Below are positions 18,267-27,928 of a DNA stretch of 64,000 nucleotides, one piece after another; the stretch's first letter is position 1, and each line of letters begins with the position of its first letter. The DNA comes from Paenibacillus taichungensis (GTDB lineage Bacteria; Bacillota; Bacilli; Paenibacillales; Paenibacillaceae). The stretch lies in contig NZ_JABMCC010000121.1 of the NCBI RefSeq assembly GCF_013359905.1, positions 1,076,003 through 1,140,002 of the forward strand. Reading direction: 5' to 3'. The notes beneath the pieces are model-generated. The model saw nothing but the letters and a program-made list of their open reading frames with translations, did no database searches and had not been told where the DNA came from. Both the position numbers and the translations under genes were made by a program.

Positions 18267-18551
18267 TTTTCTTCATTTGTGTTTTCATTCATTTGGTATC
18301 TTTTGTTTGTTCAATGGAAGGTCATCCAGGGTGGCTGTTGCTGCCCTGAGCGGCCTGAAATCCCTTTTTTGAAAAGGAAAGTCCTAGGATCATTGCATCA
18401 CCATATCGGTTATCCTCGCGGGACAAATGTCCCTATAGATCTCGTTTTCTCCCCAAAGGTCCCGAACCCTTCCTTGCAGAAAAAAAGTGAGGTATGTTAT
18501 CATTAGTCCAATATACGGGCTCTGAACATTAGCTTAGGGGGCGGACATGGC
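18267..18551. other. Intergenic region, no gene recognised
   Basis: 285 bases. A CAGGG ... CCCTG hairpin around 18327-18349 is the only structure I could see. It has a short T run about 10 bases later (18363-18369), so it may be a weak terminator. Confidence 0.3.
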
Positions 18552-18740
18552 ATGTGGACGGTGATTTACATTGCACCGACAGCAAAGGTTGCGGACAAGA
18601 TTAAGACCAAGCTTTCGGAAGAAGGTTTTCTGGTACAGACCCGTCCCATCAGTTTATCCAAGCAGCAATTTGAGATTCGCGTCCCTTCAGGGGAATTGGA
18701 AGAGGTTCAGGAAGTGCTGAATTCGATTCTGCATTCCTGA
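18552..18740 (+). CDS. Small protein of unknown function (62 aa)
   Basis: 62 residues with an alternating beta/alpha pattern (MWTVIYIAPTAKVADKIKTKLSEE, then EIRVPSGELEEVQEVLNSI) resembling a single ferredoxin-like or ACT-like half. GGGGGCGG lies about 7 bases before the ATG. Codon use is like the neighbours. No function assigned. Confidence 0.6.
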   Translation: MWTVIYIAPTAKVADKIKTKLSEEGFLVQTRPISLSKQQFEIRVPSGELEEVQEVLNSILHS

Positions 18741-19146
18741 TTCATTCGATATCAGACGTGCCTTGGCAGATGAAGAAGTACCAATGGTACATAAGGGACT
18801 GACCGCGTAAGCGGAGTGAGGAATCGACTTGCATGTATTGTATGCTGCTGTCCTTCCTTCTTTTTTTGTTAGGACAAGGACCGACCAGATTGCTCCCAGA
18901 GACCCTACCAAGACAGATTCAAACATCGGCGCAACAATCTTTCGGTTATTGCAGGTAACATCAATCGTGCTGACAGAAGCCGCTGATCCTTGCCTTATAC
19001 CGGCGGATTTTTTTGTTGTGAATGCTGGACAAGGCCCATGGCAGCGTATGGGTCGTAAGCGGTTTACCGCAGCGCGCGGATGAAGTTGCTACATGCAACG
19101 GACTGCAGGTTGCGGCCATCAAATCAACGGCTGGAGAGGTGTAGTT
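18741..19146. other. 406-base leader or intergenic region upstream of accD
   Basis: No convincing gene; an 84-codon plus-strand ORF (18829-19083) has no recognisable family. It holds the dyad GTACCAATGGTAC (18778-18790) and a T-rich stretch at 18848-18864. The region is long for a simple promoter. Confidence 0.35.
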
Positions 19147-20040
19147 GTGTTCAAAGATATATTCCAAAAAAAACGGAAGTACGCCACCATACCTTCCGAG
19201 CGTGCGCTTCGTGGCGAAGGTCAGGAAGCTGGAGAACGTCCAAAACGGGAAATACCTGAAGGGCTTATGAACAAGTGCAGCAAATGCGGCACGATTCAAT
19301 ATAGCAAGGAATTGGAAAAAAATTTAAAAGTATGTCCGGCTTGCGGTTACCATATGCGGTTGAACGCAATGGAACGTATTGCCATGGTTCTAGATGAGCA
19401 AGGGTTTGTGGAGCATGACGCTGATATGATCTCAGTTGATCCGCTCGACTTCCCTGGATATAGCAATAAACTGGAACAACAGCGCCTGAAATCCGGACTG
19501 AAGGAAGCTGTCATTACGGGTGAGGGAACCATAGAAGGTTTGCCTGTGGTTGTTGCTGTCATGAGCTTCGACTTCTTCACAGGCAGTATGGGTTCAGTAG
19601 TAGGGGAGAAAATTACTCGTGCGATTGAGCATGCAACAGAGAAACGTCTGCCTTTGATCATTTTCTCAACATCTGGGGGTGCCCGGATGCAAGAGAGTAT
19701 TCTTAGCCTTATGCAAATGGCAAAAACAAGCGCGGCTTTGTCCCGTTTGGATGAACAAGGCGGGTTGTATATTTCGGTCATCACCGATCCGACGACAGGT
19801 GGAGTTTCGGCCAGTTTTGCGAGCCTTGGTGATATTATCATTGCTGAGCCGGGAGCTGTATTTGGCTTCGCCGGTAGAATCGTCATTGAGCAGACAATCC
19901 GTCAGAAACTGCCTGATGATTTCCAGACGGCAGAATTTAATTTGCAGCACGGCCAGCTGGACATGGTGGTCCATCGCAAAGAACTTCGAGCCACCCTTGG
20001 CAAGCTTCTAGACATGCATAGTGAAAAAGGAGGGGTCTAA
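19147..20040 (+). CDS. accD: Acetyl-CoA carboxylase carboxyltransferase subunit beta
   Basis: Carboxyltransferase beta chain that transfers CO2 from carboxybiotin to acetyl-CoA, first step of fatty acid synthesis. The N-terminal four-Cys zinc ribbon is clear (KCSKCG ... VCPACGYH, about residues 41-65), followed by the crotonase-like core with TGSMGSVVGEKITRA, STSGGARMQE and DPTTGGVSASFASLGD. I chose GTG at 19147 (VFKDIFQKKRKYAT) because GGAGAGGTG lies 6-7 bases upstream and the product, 297 residues, fits the family; the frame is open 18 codons further. It abuts accA. Confidence 0.94.
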   Translation: MFKDIFQKKRKYATIPSERALRGEGQEAGERPKREIPEGLMNKCSKCGTIQYSKELEKNLKVCPACGYHMRLNAMERIAMVLDEQGFVEHDADMISVDPLDFPGYSNKLEQQRLKSGLKEAVITGEGTIEGLPVVVAVMSFDFFTGSMGSVVGEKITRAIEHATEKRLPLIIFSTSGGARMQESILSLMQMAKTSAALSRLDEQGGLYISVITDPTTGGVSASFASLGDIIIAEPGAVFGFAGRIVIEQTIRQKLPDDFQTAEFNLQHGQLDMVVHRKELRATLGKLLDMHSEKGGV

Positions 20041-21072
20041 ATGGCGGGTGAGTTGCCATATGAAGCGCCTCTGGTTGAGATGCGCAAAAAGATCGAAGAG
20101 CTCGTACAGTTTGGACAGGAAAAAGGCATCGACTTCACCGACGAAATTGCCCGCCTGGAAGAACGTTATCATAGACTCGAAGAAGAGATTTATTCCGGCA
20201 TAACGGCTGCCCAGAAAATGCATTTGGCGCGGCATCAGCAGCGTCCAACGGCACTGGATCTGATCCAATTGATATTTACCGATTTCATGGAGTTGCACGG
20301 TGATCGCATGTTCGGAGATGATCTTGCGGTCGTTGGCGGACTGGCGAAGCTGAACGGAAAAACAGTAACGGTTATCGGCCAACAGCGGGGGAAAGATACA
20401 AAAGATAATATCGCCCGTTTTTTTGGGAGCGCACATCCGGAAGGATTCCGAAAAGGGCTGCGTCTGATGAAGCAAGCGAACAAATTTGGTCGTCCAATTA
20501 TTACATTCGTTGATACTAAAGGGGCGTATCCGGGTAATACTGCTGAAGAGAGAGGTCAATCGGAAGCTATTGCCCGTAACCTGCTTGAAATGGCGAAGCT
20601 CTCGGTGCCTGTTATCATAGTGGTCATCGGCGAAGGAGGCAGCGGCGGGGCTCTAGCTATGGCTGTGGGTAATCGTGTGTTGATGCTGGAGCATGCTATT
20701 TACTCTGCGATCTCTCCGAACGGTGCTGCGTCCATTCTTTGGAAAGATGCATCCAAGGCAGATCAGGCGGCCGAAGCGATGAAAATAACGGCCAAAGACC
20801 TTCTGGAGATGGAGGTCATTGAAGAAATAATTCCTGAGCCACGCGGCGGTGCTCATCGGGATTATGAAGAATCTGCGGCTGCGATAAGCGAGGCTTTGGT
20901 TCGTCATCTGGACGAGATGAAAGGTTGGAGTGGTGACCAATTGAAACAGGATCGGTATGAGAAATTCCGTAAAATTGGATCAGTCACGTTTGAACCTGAA
21001 GTGCAGATAGAAGTTCCCCAAGTGCCTGTTGAAGTCGATACAGCAGGTAATTTGTCGGGAAATGCAGAATGA
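20041..21072 (+). CDS. accA: Acetyl-CoA carboxylase carboxyltransferase subunit alpha
   Basis: Alpha chain pairing with AccD. Starts directly after the accD stop, with AAAGGAGGGG overlapping its end. Features: N-terminal helical segment, HRMFGDD-type region ELHGDRMFGDDLAVVGG, RGKDTKDN, GAYPGNTAEERGQSEAIA and the oxyanion Gly cluster GEGGSGGALAM. 343 residues against about 325 in Bacillus; the extra residues form a polar C-terminal tail. Confidence 0.95.
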   Translation: MAGELPYEAPLVEMRKKIEELVQFGQEKGIDFTDEIARLEERYHRLEEEIYSGITAAQKMHLARHQQRPTALDLIQLIFTDFMELHGDRMFGDDLAVVGGLAKLNGKTVTVIGQQRGKDTKDNIARFFGSAHPEGFRKGLRLMKQANKFGRPIITFVDTKGAYPGNTAEERGQSEAIARNLLEMAKLSVPVIIVVIGEGGSGGALAMAVGNRVLMLEHAIYSAISPNGAASILWKDASKADQAAEAMKITAKDLLEMEVIEEIIPEPRGGAHRDYEESAAAISEALVRHLDEMKGWSGDQLKQDRYEKFRKIGSVTFEPEVQIEVPQVPVEVDTAGNLSGNAE

Positions 21073-21177
21073 TGTGACGAATTTCCTATACAAATGAGCA
21101 AAAGTATAGTAAATTTAATAGTTGGAAAAAGAAAAAGAGATAAAAAGATAGACCTTTAAAATCGGAGGAAACCCAAA

Positions 21178-22605
<1,428 letters not shown>

Positions 22606-22634
22606 TTGTGTTTGGACGAGAAGCAACAGGAATG

Positions 22635-22668
22635 AAGCAATGGGGCGTTTGCGTCCCGTTGCTTTTTT
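22635..22668 (+). terminator. Terminator after pyk
   Basis: AAGCAATGGGGCG TTTG CGTCCCGTTGCTT followed by a T run. Confidence 0.9.
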
Positions 22669-22735
22669 TCCATCTTTATGACACTTTAACGCCGCTAGAT
22701 ACGTAAGCATTGGTATATCGAAGGAGGCCTGTAAC

Positions 22736-23242
22736 ATGCAACAACAAAGCAATGGCAGTTGGTACACGGCACGCCTTCGCGTGCGTTATCAAGAAAGTGA
22801 TCAGATGGGTGTTGTCTATCACGCTAACTATTTGAATTGGTTTGAAATCGGTCGAACCGAGATGATTCGCCAAATGGGGTATACATATCGTAAAATGGAG
22901 GAACAGGGGTTACTGCTTCCGGTAACCGGACTTGATGTGAAATATCATAAACCTGCCCGGTATGATGATGACATTGTCATTTTCACCCGTATTGCTGCAT
23001 TTAGTGGTCTGCGACTGAACTATGAGTATGACATAAGGCGCATGACTCCAGACCTTAATGAGCAGATAGACGTTGGGCAACGAGTATGGTCATCTGAGGA
23101 GTCCCTTCCTGGTGAACGGTTGGTTACAGGCTCTACCCAGCATGTATGGGTCAACGGGGACTGGAAGCCAGTCAGGCTGGATAAGGCAGCTTCTGAGCTC
23201 TACAGCGCGCTTGAGAAAGTGTGGCTTTCAGGAAAGGGGTAA
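22736..23242 (+). CDS. Acyl-CoA thioesterase, YbgC/4HBT hotdog family
   Basis: 168 residues. The 4HBT signature is clear: VRYQESDQMGVVYHANYLNWFEIGRTEM (catalytic Asp in the DQMGVVYHANY motif, residues about 22-32), followed by DVKYHKPARYDDDIVI. Predicted to hydrolyse acyl-CoA; chain length cannot be read. AAGGAGG about 7-8 bases before the ATG. The next gene, fxsA, starts 6 bases after the stop, so they form an operon. Confidence 0.85.
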   Translation: MQQQSNGSWYTARLRVRYQESDQMGVVYHANYLNWFEIGRTEMIRQMGYTYRKMEEQGLLLPVTGLDVKYHKPARYDDDIVIFTRIAAFSGLRLNYEYDIRRMTPDLNEQIDVGQRVWSSEESLPGERLVTGSTQHVWVNGDWKPVRLDKAASELYSALEKVWLSGKG

Positions 23243-23248
23243 TACGTA

Positions 23249-23650
23249 ATGCGAAAATGGATGTGGGCCCTGCTATTAATCATTCCGGTGATTGAACTGT
23301 TTGGTTTCATTCTTATGAGTGACTGGATTGGAGCCGGAAAGACACTGCTTCTCATGATTCTCACGTCCTTGATCGGTATAGCAATGTTGCAGTTTGAAGG
23401 ACGAAAAGTACTTATTGATGCCAAATCCGAGATGGAGCGCGGTAAGGTGCCCGGAAGGAAAATGGTAGATGGACTTTTTATTTTTGTCGGTGGTTTCCTA
23501 CTGTTGATTCCGGGATTTATCACAGATCTGATCGGTTTTACACTGTTGTTTCCAGTAACACGTTCAGTATACCGTCTATTCTTCCTGGGCTGGCTGGAGA
23601 AAAAAATGAGAAACGGAAGTATTAAGTTTTATCGTGGTCCGAAAAAATAG
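23249..23650 (+). CDS. fxsA: FxsA family membrane protein
   Basis: 133 residues, membrane segments at about 4-22, 28-46 and 74-100, conserved FxsA features (WIGAGKTLLLMILTSLIGIAMLQFEGRK and GFLLLIPGFITDLIGFTLLFP). Inner-membrane protein; in E. coli overproduction suppresses F-plasmid exclusion of phage T7, but the native role is unknown. Translated right after the thioesterase with AAAGGGG at the junction. Confidence 0.9.
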   Translation: MRKWMWALLLIIPVIELFGFILMSDWIGAGKTLLLMILTSLIGIAMLQFEGRKVLIDAKSEMERGKVPGRKMVDGLFIFVGGFLLLIPGFITDLIGFTLLFPVTRSVYRLFFLGWLEKKMRNGSIKFYRGPKK

Positions 23651-23672
23651 GATATACCAGCACGAGTTAAAG

Positions 23673-23718
23673 AAAGGCACCCACCACCAGATTCGTTCTG
23701 ATGAGCGGTGCCTTTTTT
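23673..23718. terminator. Bidirectional terminator (fxsA / ytvI)
   Basis: AAAGGCACC ... GGTGCCTTTTTT between convergent genes, with A and T rich flanks on both sides. Confidence 0.85.
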
Positions 23719-23761
23719 AATTTTGATGATATGAGGAAAACAGAAAACAGAAATCATGAAT

Positions 23762-24880
23762 TCATCGGACACGTCCGTTAATAATGTATGTTCGGAGATC
23801 ACGGAATACGTTCGCTCGATTGAATGCATCAAGGATAACGAGGCTGACAGGACCGATGATCAAACCGAGTACACCAAATAGCTTCAATCCGACGAACATG
23901 CCAACCAATGTGGCGAGAGGGTCCAACCCAACACTGCTGGCAAGCACTTTGGGTTCAATGATTTGGCGTGCAATCAGCACAATAAGATATACAATACTGA
24001 TGCCGATCCCCAGGTAGAGATCTCCATTCATAAGCAGGTATGCGGCCCAGGGAACCATCACCAAGCCGACGCCGAGATAAGGAAGCAGATCCACCAGACC
24101 GATGAGTAAAGCAATTGTGAAGGCAGACTTAACCTGGAGCACAAGCAATCCGATCATGACAAATAATGCGGTGATGGAGATCATGATCAACTGGGCTCGT
24201 GCATAACCGAACAGTGCTTTTTTGAGATCATTCCATATGTCAGTAATCGGTTTGCGAATGGAAGAGGGCACCCAGCCCGATACGGTAATGCTATGTCTGG
24301 TCCAACTTTTGCTAATAAAGAAAGTTGACAGCAGGACCACGATTAATACGGCTCCCATATTGGGTAGAGAAGTGAGCAGGTTCAGGATCATGTTGAAAAA
24401 TCCGGTGACCAGATCCGTTACTGCTGTACCTACCGTTTCGGTTGTTTTGCTAATATTGCTGTTAATGGTCTCCTGATAATTGGGATTTTCTTTGTAAAAT
24501 TCATTAATCTGTCCAATTAAACTCTGAATCGTATCATTCTGAGTCCAGCGGACGAACGTAGCTTTTATCTCATCGACATGAAGGTCGAAGCTCGTCGTTA
24601 GTGAAATGACTTCCTTGACCATACGGGTTACCGCGGCAGATAATACGACGACAATGGCCCCGAAATAAATGATTAGTGATAAGGTTACAGCCAGCCAGCG
24701 GGGAAATCGGGCCTTGTATTGAAGCAACTTCACCAGAGGATTCATCGCATAGGCGATAATCCAGGCGATGGCAAAAGGATATAACAGCGGGAACAGCAGG
24801 TATATGGCAACGGCAATGAGTATGGTCGCGATAATCACCCATAAGCCGCGCAACAGGCGTTTCATTATGATTCTATCCAA
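23762..24880 (-). CDS. ytvI: Sporulation integral membrane protein YtvI (AI-2E transporter/PerM family)
   Basis: 372 residues with the AI-2E exporter (PerM) topology: two to three N-terminal spans (about 12-85), a long soluble stretch (about 95-150), then five spans with the signature LLPYLGVGLVMVPWAAYLL and GLDPLATLVGMFVGLKLFGVLGLIIGP. Start is TTG at 24878-24880, supported by AAGGAGA 8 bases upstream; the first in-frame ATG (24865) is five codons later. Position beside pyk/fxsA and citZ matches Bacillus ytvI. Confidence 0.87.
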   Translation of the reverse strand: MDRIIMKRLLRGLWVIIATILIAVAIYLLFPLLYPFAIAWIIAYAMNPLVKLLQYKARFPRWLAVTLSLIIYFGAIVVVLSAAVTRMVKEVISLTTSFDLHVDEIKATFVRWTQNDTIQSLIGQINEFYKENPNYQETINSNISKTTETVGTAVTDLVTGFFNMILNLLTSLPNMGAVLIVVLLSTFFISKSWTRHSITVSGWVPSSIRKPITDIWNDLKKALFGYARAQLIMISITALFVMIGLLVLQVKSAFTIALLIGLVDLLPYLGVGLVMVPWAAYLLMNGDLYLGIGISIVYLIVLIARQIIEPKVLASSVGLDPLATLVGMFVGLKLFGVLGLIIGPVSLVILDAFNRANVFRDLRTYIINGRVR

Positions 24881-25099
24881 GCATCAACTCTCCTTATTCC
24901 ATTTCAAGCTACCATGAGGGAAGCACAGGAAGCTATCTAGTTAATATAGAGCAAATACACTGATTTGAAACGCCAGGATGTCGTCGAATTATATCTTTTC
25001 TTTTGCCTAGAGTATGCCTCATGTTCACAAAATATAGCAATAAAAACTTGATTTATAGCACGGATTTATATAAAAAGAATAAAATGTCAACCTTGTTTT

Positions 25100-25113
25100 T
25101 GTAAAGGTTTTCA
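25100..25113 (+). promoter_or_regulatory. Candidate cre (CcpA) site 1 upstream of citZ
   Basis: TGTAAAGGTTTTCA matches TGWAANCGNTNWCA at all fixed positions but one (G for the central C). Confidence 0.5.
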
Positions 25114-25119
25114 AAAATG

Positions 25120-25138
25120 CTTTATCGGTCTGATAAAG
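25120..25138. promoter_or_regulatory. Candidate operator: perfect 7-bp dyad
   Basis: CTTTATC GGTCT GATAAAG. TTAT-N7-ATAA has the form of a LysR-type site. The Bacillus citZ regulator CcpC is of LysR type, but its published box is ATAA-N7-TTAT, so the identity is uncertain. Confidence 0.4.
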
Positions 25139-25263
25139 AAGTTTGATGTGCGGATGACCTCGCATCATGTTCACATAAACGACAAAATCCAGTATGATGA
25201 GATAAGGAAATACCGATTGACAGATATGAAAACCGGATATTGAGGTATTTATTAATTTTAAAA

Positions 25264-25277
25264 TGTAAATGGTTACA
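25264..25277 (+). promoter_or_regulatory. Candidate cre (CcpA) site 2 upstream of citZ
   Basis: TGTAAATGGTTACA has perfect TGTAA/TTACA arms and one mismatch to the cre consensus (T for the central C). Located 82 bases before the citZ start. Confidence 0.55.
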
Positions 25278-25358
25278 AAAGAAGGACGAGTGCGTTTAAG
25301 CACGTAGATGACACTCTGGATGGGTTCTTGATTTCGTTTATTAAAGGAGAGATGTAAT

Positions 25359-26471
25359 ATGACAGCTACCAAAGGTCTGGAAGGCATCGTTGCAACAACC
25401 TCTTCGATCAGCTCCATTGTAGACGGTGTGCTTACATACCGTGGTTACGATATTGACGATCTGGCAGAACATGCAAGCTTTGAAGAAGTTGCCTATTTAC
25501 TGTGGTTTGGTAAATTGCCAACTACGGATGAACTGAAATCCCTTCGCAAAAGCCTGAGCGATTACGCGCCGATTCCGAGCGAGTTGATTGCACAAATCCA
25601 ATTGTATCCGAAAAACATGAGTACCATGGCAGCACTGCGTTCCGCAGTATCCGCACTGGCTCTGTACGATGAGCAGGCTGACGAGATGACAGCGGAAGCG
25701 AATGAGAACAAAGCGGTTAAGCTGCAAGCGCAGTTGCCAACCATTGTGGCAGCCATAGCCCGTATCCGTCAGGGCAAAGAACCTGTGGCCCCAAAAGAAG
25801 GCGCTTCCATCGCAGAAAACTTTTTATATATGATGACTGGAGAACAACCAGCCGAGACTGCTGTTAAAGCCCTTGATCAAGCGCTTGTCCTGCATGCGGA
25901 TCACGAGTTGAACGCTTCTACATTTGCAGCACGTGTAACAGTAGCTACGCTGTCCGACATCTATTCGGGAGTAACTTCTGCGATTGGCGCATTGAAGGGA
26001 CCATTGCATGGCGGTGCAAATGAAGCCGTTATGAAAATGCTGAATGAGATTGGTACACCTGATCGTCTGGAGGCGGCTATTCAAGAAAAATTGAACAACC
26101 GTGAGAAGATCATGGGCTTTGGACACCGTGTATACAAAAATGGAGACCCACGTGCAAAACATCTACAAAAGATGTCCAAGGAACTGGGAGAAATGAACAA
26201 CGATACACGCCTGTACGAAATGTCGGTGAAGATCGAAGAACTGGTAACAGGACAAAAAGGTCTGAAACCAAATGTAGATTTCTATTCCGCTTCCGTATAC
26301 ACCCAATTGGGTATTGAAGAGGTACTGTTTACACCAATCTTTGCGATTAGCCGTGTATCAGGTTGGACTGCTCATATTCTGGAACAACTTGCGGATAACC
26401 GTATTATTCGTCCGCGCGCCGAGTACACAGGCCCAACAGATCAGAAGTACGTTTCAATCGAACTTCGCTAA
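25359..26471 (+). CDS. citZ: Citrate synthase
   Basis: Condenses oxaloacetate and acetyl-CoA to citrate. 370 residues, Gram-positive short form. Visible: GLEGIVATTSSIS start, VLTYRGYDIDDLAEHA, HADHELNASTFAARV (active-site region around residue 182), GPLHGGANEAVMKML (His 217), IMGFGHRVYKNGDPRA and the catalytic Asp region NVDFYSASVY. AAAGGAGAG before the ATG. First gene of citZ-icd-mdh, as in Bacillus. Confidence 0.96.
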   Translation: MTATKGLEGIVATTSSISSIVDGVLTYRGYDIDDLAEHASFEEVAYLLWFGKLPTTDELKSLRKSLSDYAPIPSELIAQIQLYPKNMSTMAALRSAVSALALYDEQADEMTAEANENKAVKLQAQLPTIVAAIARIRQGKEPVAPKEGASIAENFLYMMTGEQPAETAVKALDQALVLHADHELNASTFAARVTVATLSDIYSGVTSAIGALKGPLHGGANEAVMKMLNEIGTPDRLEAAIQEKLNNREKIMGFGHRVYKNGDPRAKHLQKMSKELGEMNNDTRLYEMSVKIEELVTGQKGLKPNVDFYSASVYTQLGIEEVLFTPIFAISRVSGWTAHILEQLADNRIIRPRAEYTGPTDQKYVSIELR

Positions 26472-26508
26472 TGGCATCAAAACCAGTATAATAAAAAAGG
26501 ACGGAGTG

Positions 26509-26555
26509 AAGGGTATAACCTGTTGGCTAATACGGTCAGCCTGTTCATAACCCTT
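26509..26555 (+). other. Imperfect stem-loop in the citZ-icd spacer
   Basis: AAGGGT ... ACCCTT with GGCT/AGCC inside. No U run follows (CCTCCAAC), so it looks more like an RNA processing or stability element than a terminator. Confidence 0.35.
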
Positions 26556-26620
26556 CCTCCAACAAGACAAGCGGTATGTCATCATACTGCATCTACGAAA
26601 CCCAAGGAGGAATTATACTA

Positions 26621-27913
26621 ATGAAATTAGAAAAATTTGCTCACCCAACTGAAGGCGAAAAAATTCAAATTGATAACGGTACACTGCAAGTACCTAATAA
26701 CCCGATCATTCCATTTATCGAAGGTGACGGTACAGGCCGTGACATCTGGAAAGCTTCGAAACGTGTATTGGATGCAGCTGTTGAAAAAGCATATGACGGC
26801 AACAAAAAAATCGCATGGTACGAAGTGTTTGCTGGCGAGAAAGCATTCAATACATACGGGGAGTGGCTGCCAAACGATACGCTTGAAGCCATTCGCGAGT
26901 ATATCGTAGCGATTAAAGGACCACTGACTACACCAATCGGCGGCGGAATTCGTTCCCTGAACGTAGCGCTTCGTCAAGAACTGGATCTGTACACTTGCTT
27001 GCGTCCTGTTCGTTATTTTGATGGTGTACCTTCTCCGGTTAAACGTCCTGAGCTGGTAGACATGGTCATTTTCCGTGAGAATACGGAAGATATCTATGCG
27101 GGTATTGAATACGCAGAAGGTTCCGAAGAAGTGAAAAAAGTAATCCAATTCCTGCAACAGGAGATGGGAGCAAACAAAATCCGCTTCCCTGAAACTTCCG
27201 GTATTGGTATCAAACCAGTATCCTCTGAAGGTTCCAAACGTTTGGTACGTGCAGCAGTACAATATGCCATCGATCACAATCGTAAGAGCGTTACATTGGT
27301 ACACAAAGGTAATATCATGAAATTTACAGAAGGTGCCTTCAAAAACTGGGGTTATGAAGTTGCTGAAGAAGAGTTCGCTGATAAAGTGTTCACTTGGGCA
27401 CAATACGATATCATTAAAGAAAAAGACGGTACGGATGCAGCTAATGCAGCTCAAAAAGCAGCTGAAGATGCTGGCAAAATCATCGTGAAAGATGCTATTG
27501 CCGATATCGCTCTGCAACAAGTATTGACTCGTCCAGGTGAGTTCGATGTAATCGCAACGTTGAACCTGAACGGTGACTATCTGTCCGATGCACTTGCTGC
27601 ACAAGTTGGCGGAATTGGTATCGCTCCAGGAGCGAACATCAACTATGTAACAGGACATGCTATCTTCGAAGCTACTCATGGTACTGCACCTAAATATGCA
27701 GACAAAGATGTCGTGAACCCTGGTTCCGTTATTCTGTCCGGCGTTATGTTGCTTGAGCACCTGGGATGGCAAGAAGCAGCTAACCTGATCTACAAAGGTA
27801 TGGAAACTTCCATCAACAACAAAACAGTAACTTATGACTTTGCACGTCTGATGGACGGCGCTACTGAAGTGAAATGTTCTGAATTTGCTGATCAAATCAT
27901 TAAAAACCTGTAA
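26621..27913 (+). CDS. icd: NADP-dependent isocitrate dehydrogenase
   Basis: Oxidative decarboxylation of isocitrate to 2-oxoglutarate. 430 residues. Signatures: PFIEGDGTGRDIW, GGGIRSLNVALRQELDLY (substrate and phosphorylatable Ser region), RENTEDIYAGIEY, VHKGNIMKFTEGAFK and GHAIFEATHGTAPKYADKD. The ATG at 26621 has AAGGAGG about 10 bases upstream; the frame is open for 15 more codons, but that extension is unconserved. Second gene of the TCA operon. Confidence 0.95.
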   Translation: MKLEKFAHPTEGEKIQIDNGTLQVPNNPIIPFIEGDGTGRDIWKASKRVLDAAVEKAYDGNKKIAWYEVFAGEKAFNTYGEWLPNDTLEAIREYIVAIKGPLTTPIGGGIRSLNVALRQELDLYTCLRPVRYFDGVPSPVKRPELVDMVIFRENTEDIYAGIEYAEGSEEVKKVIQFLQQEMGANKIRFPETSGIGIKPVSSEGSKRLVRAAVQYAIDHNRKSVTLVHKGNIMKFTEGAFKNWGYEVAEEEFADKVFTWAQYDIIKEKDGTDAANAAQKAAEDAGKIIVKDAIADIALQQVLTRPGEFDVIATLNLNGDYLSDALAAQVGGIGIAPGANINYVTGHAIFEATHGTAPKYADKDVVNPGSVILSGVMLLEHLGWQEAANLIYKGMETSINNKTVTYDFARLMDGATEVKCSEFADQIIKNL

Positions 27914-27928
27914 GGGGAGATGTGAATC

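Larger units (their letters stand above)
24881..25358. promoter_or_regulatory. Regulatory region upstream of citZ
   Basis: 478-base AT-rich divergent region. It contains two catabolite-responsive-element-like sites and a perfect 7-bp inverted repeat, annotated separately. No gene seen. Confidence 0.5.

Noticed and set aside
18770..18830. T-box riboswitch before accD (GGGACTGACCGCG)
   Set aside because: The tRNA-pairing TGG of the AGGGTGGNACCGCG element is missing and no following terminator pair was found.
18829..19083. 84-codon plus-strand ORF before accD
   Set aside because: No ribosome site, no recognisable domain, unlike neighbouring codon use.
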